Part shown: piece by piece, positions 23,557 through 32,316 of the stretch
Position numbering within the stretch: position 1 is the stretch's first letter
How the letters are laid out: every line of letters begins with the position of its first letter
Source of the DNA: Hirschia sp964351655
GTDB taxonomy: Bacteria > Pseudomonadota > Alphaproteobacteria > Caulobacterales > Hyphomonadaceae
Length of the DNA: 64,000 nucleotides
Reading direction: 5' to 3'
Assembly (NCBI GenBank): GCA_964351655.1
Contig: CAYGPD010000004.1
Coordinates: 1 to 64,000, forward strand
Made by a program: the position numbers and the translations under genes
The notes under the pieces: model-generated
Seen by the model: the letters and a program-made list of their open reading frames with translations, nothing else
Database searches by the model: none
Told to the model about the DNA's origin: nothing

Positions 23557-24609
23557 ATGGCTCTTCGTGTCGCCGTACTCGGCGCTACCGGCAATGTCGG
23601 TCGCGAAATGATGAATATTCTAGATGAACGCAAATTCCCTGCGGACAAAGTTGTGGCAGTTGCGTCTCGTCGTTCTAAAGGCTCAGAAGTGAGCTACGGC
23701 GATAAGATCTTGAAGTGTCAGGACATTGAGCAAGTTGACTGGTCAGAGTTTGATCTCTGTCTGATGTCAGCTGGCGGCTCTGTCGCGAAAGAATGGGCCC
23801 CTAAAATAGCTAAAGCTGGATGTATTGTTATCGACAACTCATCTCACTTCCGCATGGATCCGGATGTACCGTTGATCGTGCCAGAAGTGAATGCTGATGC
23901 TATTGAGAGCTACACTAAGAAAAACATCATTGCCAACCCAAATTGTTCAACAGCTCAATTGGTTGTGGCACTAAAGCCATTGCACGATGCTGCTGGCATA
24001 GAACGTGTTGTTGTTTCAACTTACCAATCCGTTTCTGGTGCTGGTAAGAACGGTATGGATGAGCTTTGGAACCAAACCAAAGGTATATTCGTCAATGATG
24101 CGCCGACACCGGAGCAGTTTACGAAGCAAATTGCTTTTAACGTCATCCCGCATATTGATGTGTTTATGGAAGATGGTTTCACCAAAGAAGAATGGAAAAT
24201 GTCTTCTGAAACTAAAAAGATTCTTGACCCTAAAATCAAACTTACGGCGACGTGTGTGCGTGTACCAACATTTGTTGGCCATGCAGAAGCTGTAAATATT
24301 GAGACAACGCGTCCTTTATCTGCGAAAAAAGCACGTTCGATTCTAAAAGAAGCCGATGGTATTGTTGTTGTAGATCGACCAGAAGATGATGGTTACATCA
24401 CGCCAATCGAATGTGTTGGCGAGTGGGCTACATTTGTTTCGCGTATCCGTGAAGATGTGACTGTTGAGAACGGCTTAGCGTTCTGGTGTGTATCCGATAA
24501 TCTCCGTAAAGGGGCAGCGCTAAATGCAGTTCAGATTGCTGAGTTACTGGTAGAGCGCGGCGCTTTAAAGCCAGACAGCCTCAAGCCAGGCGCGATTGAT
24601 AAAGCCTAA
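23557..24609 (+). CDS. asd: Aspartate-semialdehyde dehydrogenase
   Basis: 350 residues with the NADP-binding loop GATGNVGREM at the N-terminus, the catalytic cysteine Cys130 in NPNCSTAQ and the later block RVPTFVGHAEAVNIE, which carries the acid-base histidine. It reduces aspartyl phosphate to the semialdehyde, feeding Lys/DAP, Thr and Met synthesis. It is a single-gene unit with a spacer of 145 bases before it and a perfect terminator after it at 24635-24665. Confidence 0.97.
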   Translation: MALRVAVLGATGNVGREMMNILDERKFPADKVVAVASRRSKGSEVSYGDKILKCQDIEQVDWSEFDLCLMSAGGSVAKEWAPKIAKAGCIVIDNSSHFRMDPDVPLIVPEVNADAIESYTKKNIIANPNCSTAQLVVALKPLHDAAGIERVVVSTYQSVSGAGKNGMDELWNQTKGIFVNDAPTPEQFTKQIAFNVIPHIDVFMEDGFTKEEWKMSSETKKILDPKIKLTATCVRVPTFVGHAEAVNIETTRPLSAKKARSILKEADGIVVVDRPEDDGYITPIECVGEWATFVSRIREDVTVENGLAFWCVSDNLRKGAALNAVQIAELLVERGALKPDSLKPGAIDKA

Positions 24610-24634
24610 TCACTTTTGACGCGTGAGGGTTTTG

Positions 24635-24665
24635 AAAAGGCCGGACTAATTAGTCCGGCCTTTTT
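24635..24665 (+). terminator. Rho-independent terminator after asd
   Basis: A perfect 13-bp stem (24635-24647 with 24652-24664) closes on an AATT loop and runs into TTTTT. The A-tract on the left makes it potentially bidirectional. Confidence 0.95.
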
Positions 24666-24768
24666 GCATTTTGATCATTGGCATGAATAATCATCATTAG
24701 CTAACTGCATCTGGTACTTGAAGCACTATAGGCATAGTTGAGGCTGGGTGTGATTAAAAGGCAGATGA

Positions 24769-25674
24769 ATGAACATGAAAAATACGTCTGATGCGCAATT
24801 TGGTTTGTTTGCAGCTATTGGTGCCTATACTCTTTGGGGTTTTCTGCCGCTTTATTTTAAAATTCTAGAAAATGTTCCCCCGCTAACGATGTTGACGCAT
24901 CGCATGGCGTGGTCTGTACCAACAGGGCTTTTACTTGTTGTATTAGCGGGCCGCTGGAAAGATTTTGTGTTCATATTCAAAACGCCAAGAACACTGGGTT
25001 TATTGATACTTTCTGGTGCCCTAATGGGCTGTAACTGGCTCATATTTATATGGGCTGTTCAGAACGGGCGAATACTTGAAGGTAGTCTTGGGTATTTTAT
25101 AAATCCTCTTTTCAGTTTTGGTCTTGCAGCAATATTTTTTGGTGAACGGTTTACGCGTTTGCAGATTATGGCGATTATACTCGCGACTATTGGTGTGATT
25201 AATCAAACAATTGTGGTCGGACAATTCCCGTGGGTCGCAATTTCTTTGTGTGTTACTTTTGGCTTTTACGGTGTGATCCGTAAAAATGTTGTCGTGGACA
25301 GTCGAGCTGGCTTTCTGCTTGAAGTCCTGTTGTTATTTCCCTTTGCTATTTCTTACTTGATTTATGTTTGGACGCATGGGGGAGTTCTCATTGCAGATAC
25401 AGCAAGAGATAGTGTGCTGGTGTCTTTGTCTGGTGTTGTAACAGCCGCGCCGCTTATATTGTTCGCATTGGCTGCAAAGAGGCTAAGGTTGTCTACGGTT
25501 GCGATCATGCAATATATTGGACCAACGATCCAATTCTGTGTCGGGTTGTATTTCGGGGAGGCTTTTACTCAAGGACATGCAATCACATTTGGCTTTATCT
25601 GGATGGGAGTTTTTCTGTTTTGTGTCAGTGCTTGGCAAAACGGACGACGCGCGAAAATAATTGCTGCTGAATAG
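24769..25674 (+). CDS. rarD: RarD/EamA-family drug/metabolite transporter
   Basis: 301 residues with ten predicted transmembrane helices in two EamA halves. The N-terminus (FGLFAAIGAYTLWGFLPLYFK) and the segments MLTHRMAWSVP, LIFIWAVQNGRILEGSLGYFINPL and MQYIGPTIQF are those of RarD rather than generic EamA proteins. The transported substrate is not known for this family. Two start codons are possible, ATG at 24769 and ATG two codons later. Confidence 0.9.
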   Translation: MNMKNTSDAQFGLFAAIGAYTLWGFLPLYFKILENVPPLTMLTHRMAWSVPTGLLLVVLAGRWKDFVFIFKTPRTLGLLILSGALMGCNWLIFIWAVQNGRILEGSLGYFINPLFSFGLAAIFFGERFTRLQIMAIILATIGVINQTIVVGQFPWVAISLCVTFGFYGVIRKNVVVDSRAGFLLEVLLLFPFAISYLIYVWTHGGVLIADTARDSVLVSLSGVVTAAPLILFALAAKRLRLSTVAIMQYIGPTIQFCVGLYFGEAFTQGHAITFGFIWMGVFLFCVSAWQNGRRAKIIAAE

Positions 25675-25690
25675 GTGAGAGCGATTAGAT

Positions 25691-25735
25691 AAAAAAAATC
25701 CTTCGTGCCTCGCTATTCAAGGAGGGACGAAGGAT
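25691..25735 (-). terminator. Hairpin with A/T tract between rarD and the serine-hydrolase gene
   Basis: ATCCTTCGT (25698-25706) pairs perfectly with ACGAAGGAT (25727-25735), with a further CCTC/GAGG extension inside. Read on the minus strand it ends in a run of T (25691-25697), so it should terminate the leftward transcript, about 180 bases past the hydrolase stop. Confidence 0.7.
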
Positions 25736-25912
25736 AAAAGGTAACCATGAAGTTCACTGCGAAGTGAATTCCCCTTATAGGTTTCAAGTTGCGTGCCAGT
25801 TTTCGTGTGTCGGGGGAGTTTTATATCTGTTCGAATTGCGAAATTACTGTGCAAATTTGAGGATCTGCAAAGGTGATCTGTTTCTTTGTTTCAATATGAT
25901 ACGGTTATCTTG

Positions 25913-27109
25913 CTACAAGCACCCGTACAATGCGCTGATGAGACGTTGAGCGCGTTCGTCTGTTTGTAGTTGGTTGGATTGACGATTCATCACATAAGCT
26001 GCTGAAAGATGGCGGTCAGGATCGCCCAGTCCCATAGATCCGCCCCAACCAGCGTGACCGAGAGTGTCGATGTTTGGACCATAAATGCGATTGTTATTGC
26101 GCATTACGCCAGCTGCAAACTCTATTTCATATGGAAGAATGCGGTCTTGCCCTAGGCTGCGGCGTTTTGAAAATGCCTCAAACTGACCGTCTGCATTGAT
26201 GATATTGTTGTTTCCGATGCGACCTTCATTTGCAAATGCTGAATACAGTCGAGCAACGGCTTTGGCGGTGCCGTGTCCGTTTGCTGACGGGATTTCCATG
26301 GTGCGCCATTCGGCTCCGCCGCGATTTGGAGATGCCCATTTGGTCAGGAATGCTGTTTTACGAAATTCGTTGAGTTCGCCAAGTGCTGGTGGTTTGGTAG
26401 GGCGCATGATTTCTGAAATACGATCATGTTCGCTAACTGGTGTCCCGATCCAAAAATCAATGATTTCACGGTTTGTATCAGCGCCGTCTGAATTGGTGAT
26501 CTTGCTTTTTAGTTGTGTACCTAATGTTTTGCCCGAGACGCGCCATACGAGTTCTGCAATGAGATAGCCCCAAGTTAGCGGATGATAGCCCGAACCTGTT
26601 CCAAGCGGCCACATAGGAGCCTGTTCGGCAAGTTTAGCGGCAAGTGCATGGCTATCAAACCAAAGGTCGGGATTTATTTCGGAGACAAAACCGGGCAAGC
26701 CTGCCTGGTGAGATAACATTTCGCCAATTGTGACATTCTCTTTGCCTTGAGCTGCAAACTCAGGCCAGACTTGAGCGACAGGTGTTTCATATGGGTTTTC
26801 CAGATGCTCAAATATTTCCATACATGCAGTGAGGGCAGCAATTGGTTTTGTCGTTGAATATATCGGAACGAGGGTATCGGCGGTCCATGCTTGTGATTTA
26901 CGACGATCTCTCCAGCCAGCGGTTAAGTTGACGATAAGCTCATCGCCTATATAGGCGGCAAAGCCAGCGCCCAATTCTTCAAGGTCGGAATCAGAACGTT
27001 CCATTCCGTTTGGAAGGGCCGCAAAATTTTGCTCAAACGCATCCTGAACGGCTTCAAAGCCGGGTGCGACATATCCGGATAAATTATCTGTCATAATAGC
27101 TTGGTTCAA
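25913..27109 (-). CDS. Serine hydrolase of the class C beta-lactamase/EstB family
   Basis: 398 residues. The SxxK nucleophile motif is present as YSTTKPIAALTA (about residue 87), followed by the Tyr-type motif region GSGYHPLTWGYLIAELVW and the C-terminal GHAGWGGSMGLGDP that replaces the KTG box. This pattern fits EstB/LACTB-type esterases more than true beta-lactamases. There is no signal peptide, so it is probably cytoplasmic. An alternative ATG is five codons in. A terminator lies downstream at 25691-25735. Confidence 0.86.
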   Translation of the reverse strand: MNQAIMTDNLSGYVAPGFEAVQDAFEQNFAALPNGMERSDSDLEELGAGFAAYIGDELIVNLTAGWRDRRKSQAWTADTLVPIYSTTKPIAALTACMEIFEHLENPYETPVAQVWPEFAAQGKENVTIGEMLSHQAGLPGFVSEINPDLWFDSHALAAKLAEQAPMWPLGTGSGYHPLTWGYLIAELVWRVSGKTLGTQLKSKITNSDGADTNREIIDFWIGTPVSEHDRISEIMRPTKPPALGELNEFRKTAFLTKWASPNRGGAEWRTMEIPSANGHGTAKAVARLYSAFANEGRIGNNNIINADGQFEAFSKRRSLGQDRILPYEIEFAAGVMRNNNRIYGPNIDTLGHAGWGGSMGLGDPDRHLSAAYVMNRQSNQLQTDERAQRLISALYGCL

Positions 27110-27194
27110 CGCATTCGACGCTGCGTCAAGACTTTTTCTATATTTCAGGTTAGATGCGAATAAATGTTGTTTTTAAGTGACTTAATTAAGACAA

Positions 27195-28070
27195 TCAGTG
27201 GAGGCGTGTGATCTGAACTTTAGGTGGCGTGCGAATAATTCCTCCTGACGCCGCAATGGGTAGGTCTTGGAGCTGTTGTGTCACAGCGGCATCGATAACG
27301 CCCAGCGTGCTTCCAATTGCGCGTGCTAGGGCATCTTTGGGCTCATAGTTTTCGCATAATGCTGCCGCCAAAAGTAAAGTTGCTAGATCACCGGTTCCAT
27401 GAGGCACATAGCCATTGAGTTTGGGAGTTTCGCATAACCATGCCGCGTCATGCTTTTTATCAATATAGAGAGAGCCAAGCCCGATAGTTGTGGGAATTGA
27501 CGTAATGAGCGCATCGCATGGGAGGGCATGGCTGGCTTTCCATATATCTTCAGGTGTGATGAGAGAATGAATGTCGGTACGGGTTAGGTACGCAAATTCC
27601 CAAAGGTTTGGTGTAATAACATCTGCTCGGTGGATGAGATCGTGACGTATTGCGTTGGCTGTGTCTTCACGGATGTACAGCCCTTTTGCGGTGTCCCCCA
27701 TAATAGTATCTACAACGATGAGGGCTTGCGTTGGGGGGAGCCAGGGTTTGGTATCTGGGCGTTTGGTTGCACGAACTTTATCTATGGTTGCTGCTGCGAC
27801 ATGGACCTGTTCTGGAGATGCAAAATATCCAGTTATTAAACCACGACATTTGTTAAATTCTCCATGTGCTTCAACACCTTCCAGCATTGATGCAAGTCGG
27901 TCTGCAGGGACAGCGCTGCCGCCGGGAGAGCCTAATCCGGGGTGTCTGCCTAGCAGAGTAGTGGGAGCCAATGCGCAATCAATTCCTAAATGTGCGAGAG
28001 TTGCAGGTGCAATTGAACCACCAACGCTAGAGGTTGAAACAAAAGAGGAAATGACGAGGATTTGAGTCAT
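27195..28070 (-). CDS. pdxY: Pyridoxal kinase (PdxY/PdxK, ribokinase-like)
   Basis: 291 residues of the ribokinase superfamily, PdxK/PdxY branch: N-terminal SSFVSTSSVGGSIAPATLAHLG, the central DTIMGD, the TPNLWEFAYLT block and the anion-hole motif HGTGDLATLL, whose Asp is the catalytic base. It phosphorylates pyridoxal in B6 salvage. The ATG overlaps the stop of the upstream GNAT gene by four bases (ATGA), so the two are co-translated. Confidence 0.88.
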   Translation of the reverse strand: MTQILVISSFVSTSSVGGSIAPATLAHLGIDCALAPTTLLGRHPGLGSPGGSAVPADRLASMLEGVEAHGEFNKCRGLITGYFASPEQVHVAAATIDKVRATKRPDTKPWLPPTQALIVVDTIMGDTAKGLYIREDTANAIRHDLIHRADVITPNLWEFAYLTRTDIHSLITPEDIWKASHALPCDALITSIPTTIGLGSLYIDKKHDAAWLCETPKLNGYVPHGTGDLATLLLAAALCENYEPKDALARAIGSTLGVIDAAVTQQLQDLPIAASGGIIRTPPKVQITRLH

Positions 28071-28552
28071 GTAATGTCCTTGCGAACGTTGAAATTAGTG
28101 AGGCCTACGCCGTTTCGGACTGGAAATTTTTCTGCTAAAATTTTGAAGCCTCTTTTTTCAAAGAAGGGTCGCGCGACTAAACTGACGTCTGAGGTTATGG
28201 CCTGCACCCCTTGAGCTAGGGCGTATGTTTCTAGAGTGCTATATGTCTGCGATGCAGCTCCTTTGCCGGCGCTTCTGGGGTGCGTGTAGGCAAAGTCTAG
28301 GTAAGCATGAGGTGTAAGTGTCATGATTGCAGCCATGCCTGAATCGTCGGATGCTGTGAAGAGAATTTGACCGGCAAAGCGCATTTTGGCAGCGTCTCCT
28401 GCGTAGGGTGCTGGTGCCCACGCTTGCAATTGCTCTTTTGAATAGTGCATGTGTGCGAGACCATGAATGCTCTCGAATATTAACTGGCCGACAGTATCCA
28501 AATCAGCTTCTTCGGACGGAAGTATCTCGATATGAAATGTCATTTTTCTCAC
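28067..28552 (-). CDS. GNAT-family N-acetyltransferase
   Basis: 161 residues with a GNAT layout: IEILPSEEADLDTVGQLIFESIHG at the N-terminus, AYTHPRSAGKGAASQTYSTLE as the acetyl-CoA-binding motif A (normally R/Q-x-x-G-x-G/A), and SLVARPFFEKRGFKIL as motif B. The substrate is unknown. It is coupled to pdxY by a four-base overlap. A second ATG lies three codons into the frame. Confidence 0.87.
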   Translation of the reverse strand: MRKMTFHIEILPSEEADLDTVGQLIFESIHGLAHMHYSKEQLQAWAPAPYAGDAAKMRFAGQILFTASDDSGMAAIMTLTPHAYLDFAYTHPRSAGKGAASQTYSTLETYALAQGVQAITSDVSLVARPFFEKRGFKILAEKFPVRNGVGLTNFNVRKDIT

Positions 28553-28636
28553 CCCGACTTTCTCTATTTTGAATTTAGTTTACGCAAAAAATGGATTTCA
28601 GAAAAGTAGCGGTGAATCGCGAGATAAATTTTGAAC

Positions 28637-28652
28637 TTGCTGCACTGCACAA
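28637..28652 (+). promoter_or_regulatory. Shared EMC motif upstream of the mcl2-like gene
   Basis: TTGC-TGCAC-TGCACAA, matching TTGC-N5-WGCAYAA. It ends 41 bases before the ATG at 28694, a typical promoter or operator position. Confidence 0.6.
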
Positions 28653-28693
28653 TTTGCTGCTAGCTTATGTAAAAATATACGGGATTTGATCAC

Positions 28694-29596
28694 ATGACAC
28701 TCAATGCTTCTTCACAATCTGCTATGCGTCCACGTCGCTCTTGTCTTTATATGCCGGGGGCAAATGAACGCGCGTTGGAAAAAGCAAAAACAATTCTGGC
28801 CGACACATTATTGTTGGATCTTGAAGATGCTGTTGCGCCGGACGTGAAAGTGGAAGCGCGTGAATGTGTTTGTGCTGCAGTAAAAGCTGGTGGGTACGGA
28901 AAGCGAGAAATCATTATTCGGATTAATGGGCTTGATACGCAGTGGGGACTTGAAGACTTGAAAGCCGCCGTTGCAGCAGGGCCAGATGGTATTCTGGCTC
29001 CTAAAGTATCTTCAGCAGGTGAAGTTCAAGCGCTTAATGATGCGTTGAGCAAAGCGAATGCGCCGTCAAATTTTGCGCTATGGATTATGATTGAAACACC
29101 GCTTTCTATTCTGAACCTGAAAGAGATTGCAGCTTGTGCACAATCAACGCGGTTGAATACATTTGTTATGGGAACAAATGATTTAGCGAAAGATATGCGC
29201 GCTATCATGACGCCGGACCGGTTAGCTTTTCAAACGCATCTCTCGTTGGCGGTGACTGCCGCGCGCGCATTTGGTGTCGTGGCTATAGATGGCGTGTATA
29301 ATGACATAAAAAATGAAACAGGTTTTCAGGCAGAGTGTAAGCAGGGGCGCGTACTGGGTTTTGATGGGAAGACACTTATTCATCCAGCTCAAGTCGATAT
29401 TTGCAATAGTGTGTTTTCGCCTTCAGATTCAGATATTGCGCAGGCTAAAGACGTGATCAAAGCGTTTGCGGATCCAGAAAATTCTGGGAAGGGTGTGTTG
29501 AAAGTGAATGGTAAAATGACCGAGCTTTTGCATTTGGCGGAAGCTGAGCGTTTAATTGCAATGGATAATGCAATAAAATCTCAAATCCAGGACTAG
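28694..29596 (+). CDS. CitE/HpcH-family malyl-CoA lyase or (3S)-malyl-CoA thioesterase (Mcl2-like)
   Basis: 300 residues of the HpcH/HpaI-CitE family. The blocks are YMPGANERALEKAK, LLLDLEDAVAPDVK (Mg ligand region), RINGLDTQWG, MIETPLSILN, FVMGTNDLAKDM and GFDGKTLIHPAQVDICN. The MPGxxERALEKA start, GTNDLAK and FDGKTLIHPAQ resemble Rhodobacter Mcl2 ((3S)-malyl-CoA thioesterase) more than Mcl1 (malyl-/beta-methylmalyl-CoA lyase) as I remember them. In the EMC pathway either enzyme acts on malyl-CoA after mesaconyl-CoA hydration. mch lies 0.5 kb downstream on the same strand, and the shared EMC motif precedes this gene. Confidence 0.85.
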   Translation: MTLNASSQSAMRPRRSCLYMPGANERALEKAKTILADTLLLDLEDAVAPDVKVEARECVCAAVKAGGYGKREIIIRINGLDTQWGLEDLKAAVAAGPDGILAPKVSSAGEVQALNDALSKANAPSNFALWIMIETPLSILNLKEIAACAQSTRLNTFVMGTNDLAKDMRAIMTPDRLAFQTHLSLAVTAARAFGVVAIDGVYNDIKNETGFQAECKQGRVLGFDGKTLIHPAQVDICNSVFSPSDSDIAQAKDVIKAFADPENSGKGVLKVNGKMTELLHLAEAERLIAMDNAIKSQIQD

Positions 29597-29684
29597 CGCT
29601 ATGATATTGCGGCGTTAGTTTGCGGGCAGATTTTATTGGGTAGGCGCAGATTATATATAGCGCTGCAATTAGAGAGATAGATTG

Positions 29685-30032
29685 ATGACATATATTCTCA
29701 TTCATAATCCTGCATGTTCGACATGTCGCAATGGGCTTGCATTGCTCAATGAAAAAGGCATTTCTGTCACGGAGCGTAAATATATGAATGTGTCTGAACA
29801 GTTGTCAGAAACAGAGCTGCGCGAGATTGCGAAAAAGCTCGGGAATGTGTCGCCTCATACTTTTTCACGTCCTAAAAACATAGCTGCTGAAGGATTAGAT
29901 CCTAAAATGTCGGATGATGATTTGTTTGCTGCAATGGCTGAGAACCCAAAGTTCATTCAGCGTCCCATTCTGATTAAAGGTGACAAAGCAATATTGGGCC
30001 GCCCAATCGAAAAAATGCTTGAACTGATTTAG
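29685..30032 (+). CDS. ArsC/Spx-family thioredoxin-fold protein with a CxxC motif
   Basis: 115 residues from the ATG at 29685 (a TTG precedes it by one codon). N-terminal HNPACSTCRNG gives a CxxC pair (Cys11, Cys14); the C-terminal part has FIQRPILIKGDKAILGRP, the ArsC/Spx signature. Classical arsenate reductases have one Cys here (CxxS), while CxxC is typical of Spx regulators and some YffB-type proteins. It lies between the mcl2-like and mch genes and may be cotranscribed with them. No arsenic genes are nearby, so arsenate reduction is doubtful. Confidence 0.85.
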   Translation: MTYILIHNPACSTCRNGLALLNEKGISVTERKYMNVSEQLSETELREIAKKLGNVSPHTFSRPKNIAAEGLDPKMSDDDLFAAMAENPKFIQRPILIKGDKAILGRPIEKMLELI

Positions 30033-30084
30033 TCGATACATAAAACGCTCGCACTTCAATGCGGTGTGATTAGGAGAACTTCCA

Positions 30085-31206
30085 ATGAACCAATCCCTAA
30101 AAGATGCCATGGCGGGTGCTTTTGGAGCGGACCTTGCAGCGAAAGCTCAAGCGCAGTCAAAGGTAAAGTCCAATGCAGGGAATTTCTTTGAGGATTTCTT
30201 TGTAGGAATGCAGATTATTCACCCAACCCCCAAAACGATAACGGAAGGGGACGTGGCACTTAATGTCGGTTTGACAGGGAGCCGTTATGCATTGTTTTCG
30301 GCGGACCGTTTCGCGCAAGATTGCGGGTTAGAATCTGCGCCTGTTGATCCATTGCTAGCTTTTCACGTGGTCTTTGGAAAAACGGTTTCTGATATATCAT
30401 TAAATGCAGTCGCAAACCTTGGTTATGCGGATGGCGTGTTTGTAGCTCCTGTTTATCCAGGTGATACGATTCGTTCCGTTTCTGAAGTTATCGGAATTAA
30501 AGAAAACTCTAGCGGCAAAACCGGTGTGGTATATGTGCGTACGTCAGGAGTGAACCAAAACGATGAGTTGGTTCTAACCTACATTCGCTGGGTCATGGTG
30601 AAGAAGCGTGATGAAGGGTTTCCAGCGCCAGATCCTGTTGTTCCAGAATTAAGCGATTGTGTGCCTGCAGATAGTCTAGGTATGCCTATGATGGACGCAG
30701 AAGGGTGGGACTATGTGCTGTCAGGTAGTGAACATGCCTTTGATGATTATGAGGTTGGCGAGAAGATCGATCACATAGATGCTTTCACAGTTGAAGAAGC
30801 TGAACATCAAATTGCGACGCGCTTGTACCAAAATACAGCAAAAGTGCATTTCAACGCACATGAGCAAGCGCAAGGCCGATTTGGCAAACGTCTTGTGTAT
30901 GGCGGGGTAGCGATCTCATTAGCGCGGTCTATAGCTTTTAATGGGTTGGCGAACGCGGCTCAAATTGTAGCTATTAATGGTGGCACCCATGTGAACCCGT
31001 TGTTTGCTGGGGATACAGTTTACGCCTGGTCGGAAGTAATTGAAAAAGCTGATGTATCTACGGAGTTTGGGGCATTACGTTTGCGGTTGGTTGCAACTAA
31101 AAATATGCCGTGTACTGAATTTCCGTATAAAGATGAAAATGGCAAATATCTTGAAAATGTTATTCTTGATTTTGACTATTGGGCAGCCATTCCAAAGCGC
31201 AACTAA
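30085..31206 (+). CDS. mch: Mesaconyl-CoA hydratase (beta-methylmalyl-CoA dehydratase)
   Basis: 373 residues with two MaoC-like hot-dog repeats: the first around FFEDFFVGMQIIHPTPKTITEGDVALNV, the second around FDDYEVGEKIDHIDAFTVEEAEHQIATRLYQN. The C-terminus has FNAHEQAQGRFGKRLVYGGVAISLARS and INGGTHVNPLFAGDTVYAWSEV. This double-hot-dog form and these motifs are specific to EMC-pathway Mch, which converts mesaconyl-CoA to beta-methylmalyl-CoA. It lies 52 bases after the ArsC/Spx gene. No EMC motif lies directly before it, which fits transcription from the upstream promoter at the mcl2-like gene. Confidence 0.94.
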   Translation: MNQSLKDAMAGAFGADLAAKAQAQSKVKSNAGNFFEDFFVGMQIIHPTPKTITEGDVALNVGLTGSRYALFSADRFAQDCGLESAPVDPLLAFHVVFGKTVSDISLNAVANLGYADGVFVAPVYPGDTIRSVSEVIGIKENSSGKTGVVYVRTSGVNQNDELVLTYIRWVMVKKRDEGFPAPDPVVPELSDCVPADSLGMPMMDAEGWDYVLSGSEHAFDDYEVGEKIDHIDAFTVEEAEHQIATRLYQNTAKVHFNAHEQAQGRFGKRLVYGGVAISLARSIAFNGLANAAQIVAINGGTHVNPLFAGDTVYAWSEVIEKADVSTEFGALRLRLVATKNMPCTEFPYKDENGKYLENVILDFDYWAAIPKRN

Positions 31207-31294
31207 TTCGTATTTAAAGCGGATCACTTGATTGCTAAAGCGTGAGACACAAGGTTAGTGTGATCTTTCAGTTTTGCTTTTTAAGGCATTTTTT

Positions 31295-31714
31295 ATGGAT
31301 TCTTTTTCGATAGCCGCGATTGCGATTGCTGTGTTTTTGTCGGCTATAATCCGCATAATCCGTACTGACGCGGCGTGGAAAGCTGTAGATGAAGGGTATG
31401 CAGGTGCCGAGCATTTGCAAGATTTAACTGGAATTTTGAAACGCGCGGGTTTGCAAGATGTCTTCGGCCCTCCCACTATGGAGGGTATTTTCCATACATC
31501 TCGTCCTATGGTGTTGCAGGCGCGCCGCTTGACAGGTCACCTGATGGGCAATCTACGCTTTGATGGTGCTTGCATTGCGATTGCTGTGTTGGTTCTGGTT
31601 TGGAAACCTTATGGTGGTTTGGGAGCAATTCTCGATTTAGCAATGTTTTGTGCCTTCCTATACCAAGCTGCGGGTTGGGGTGCGACGGCAATGCTTATGA
31701 ATGACAAGAGCTAA
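31295..31714 (+). CDS. Small integral membrane protein, unknown function
   Basis: 139 residues from the ATG at 31295; an upstream TTG in frame adds only seven residues. Hydrophobic segments at about residues 5-23 and 87-125 frame a soluble middle part (AGAEHLQDLTGILKRAGLQDVF). The last codon is two bases from the tdk ATG, so the two genes are almost certainly cotranscribed. I do not recognise the family. Confidence 0.7.
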   Translation: MDSFSIAAIAIAVFLSAIIRIIRTDAAWKAVDEGYAGAEHLQDLTGILKRAGLQDVFGPPTMEGIFHTSRPMVLQARRLTGHLMGNLRFDGACIAIAVLVLVWKPYGGLGAILDLAMFCAFLYQAAGWGATAMLMNDKS

Positions 31715-31716
31715 AT

Positions 31717-32301
31717 ATGGCCAAACTATATTTTAATTACGCGGCGATGAACGCGGGTAAATCGACATTGCTGTTGCAAGCTGCGCACAACTATGAAGAA
31801 CGTGGAATGACGACATTTTTGTTGACATCAGCTCTCTACGCTGATGACGAGAATGGAGCAATTTCATCGCGTTTGGGTTTTGGCCGAGATGCTGTTTTAT
31901 TCGATGCTGATATGTCTGTGTTTGAGGTTGTTGCATCTCAGCATTCTAAGCGTGCCATTGATTGTGTATTTGTTGATGAAGCACAGTTTTTGACGTCAAA
32001 ACAAGTTTGGCAATTGGCTCGTATTGCTGATCGTTTAGATATTCCGGTGATGTGCTACGGGCTACGAACAGACTTTAAAGGTGAACTATTTGACGGTGCA
32101 GCTCAGTTATTGGCGATAGCGGATCACTTACGTGAAATTAGAACGATTTGTCATTGCGGATCTAAAGCGACAATGGTGCTGCGCAAAGATATAAGCGGTG
32201 CCATTGCCAAAGATGGACAGCAAGTTGAGATTGAGAAAACGCAATATGTCTCTCTGTGTCGTAAGCATTGGGATGATGGCATGGGCAAAGGTGAACACTA
32301 G
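31717..32301 (+). CDS. tdk: Thymidine kinase
   Basis: 194 residues, type II thymidine kinase: P-loop NAAMNAGKSTLLLQ-type sequence at the N-terminus, the VFVDEAQFLT Walker B-like block, the lasso-region CYGLRTDFKGELFDGA, and zinc ligands in ICHCGSKATM and LCRKHW. It phosphorylates thymidine for dTTP salvage. The ATG is two bases after the stop of the upstream membrane-protein gene. Confidence 0.96.
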   Translation: MAKLYFNYAAMNAGKSTLLLQAAHNYEERGMTTFLLTSALYADDENGAISSRLGFGRDAVLFDADMSVFEVVASQHSKRAIDCVFVDEAQFLTSKQVWQLARIADRLDIPVMCYGLRTDFKGELFDGAAQLLAIADHLREIRTICHCGSKATMVLRKDISGAIAKDGQQVEIEKTQYVSLCRKHWDDGMGKGEH

Positions 32302-32316
32302 AATTCGTTCTGCAGG

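Noticed and set aside
29139..29156. Partial EMC-like sequence TTGC-N6-TGCACAA inside the mcl2-like gene (near 29128-29144).
   Set aside because: Spacer differs and it is within coding sequence; treated as chance.
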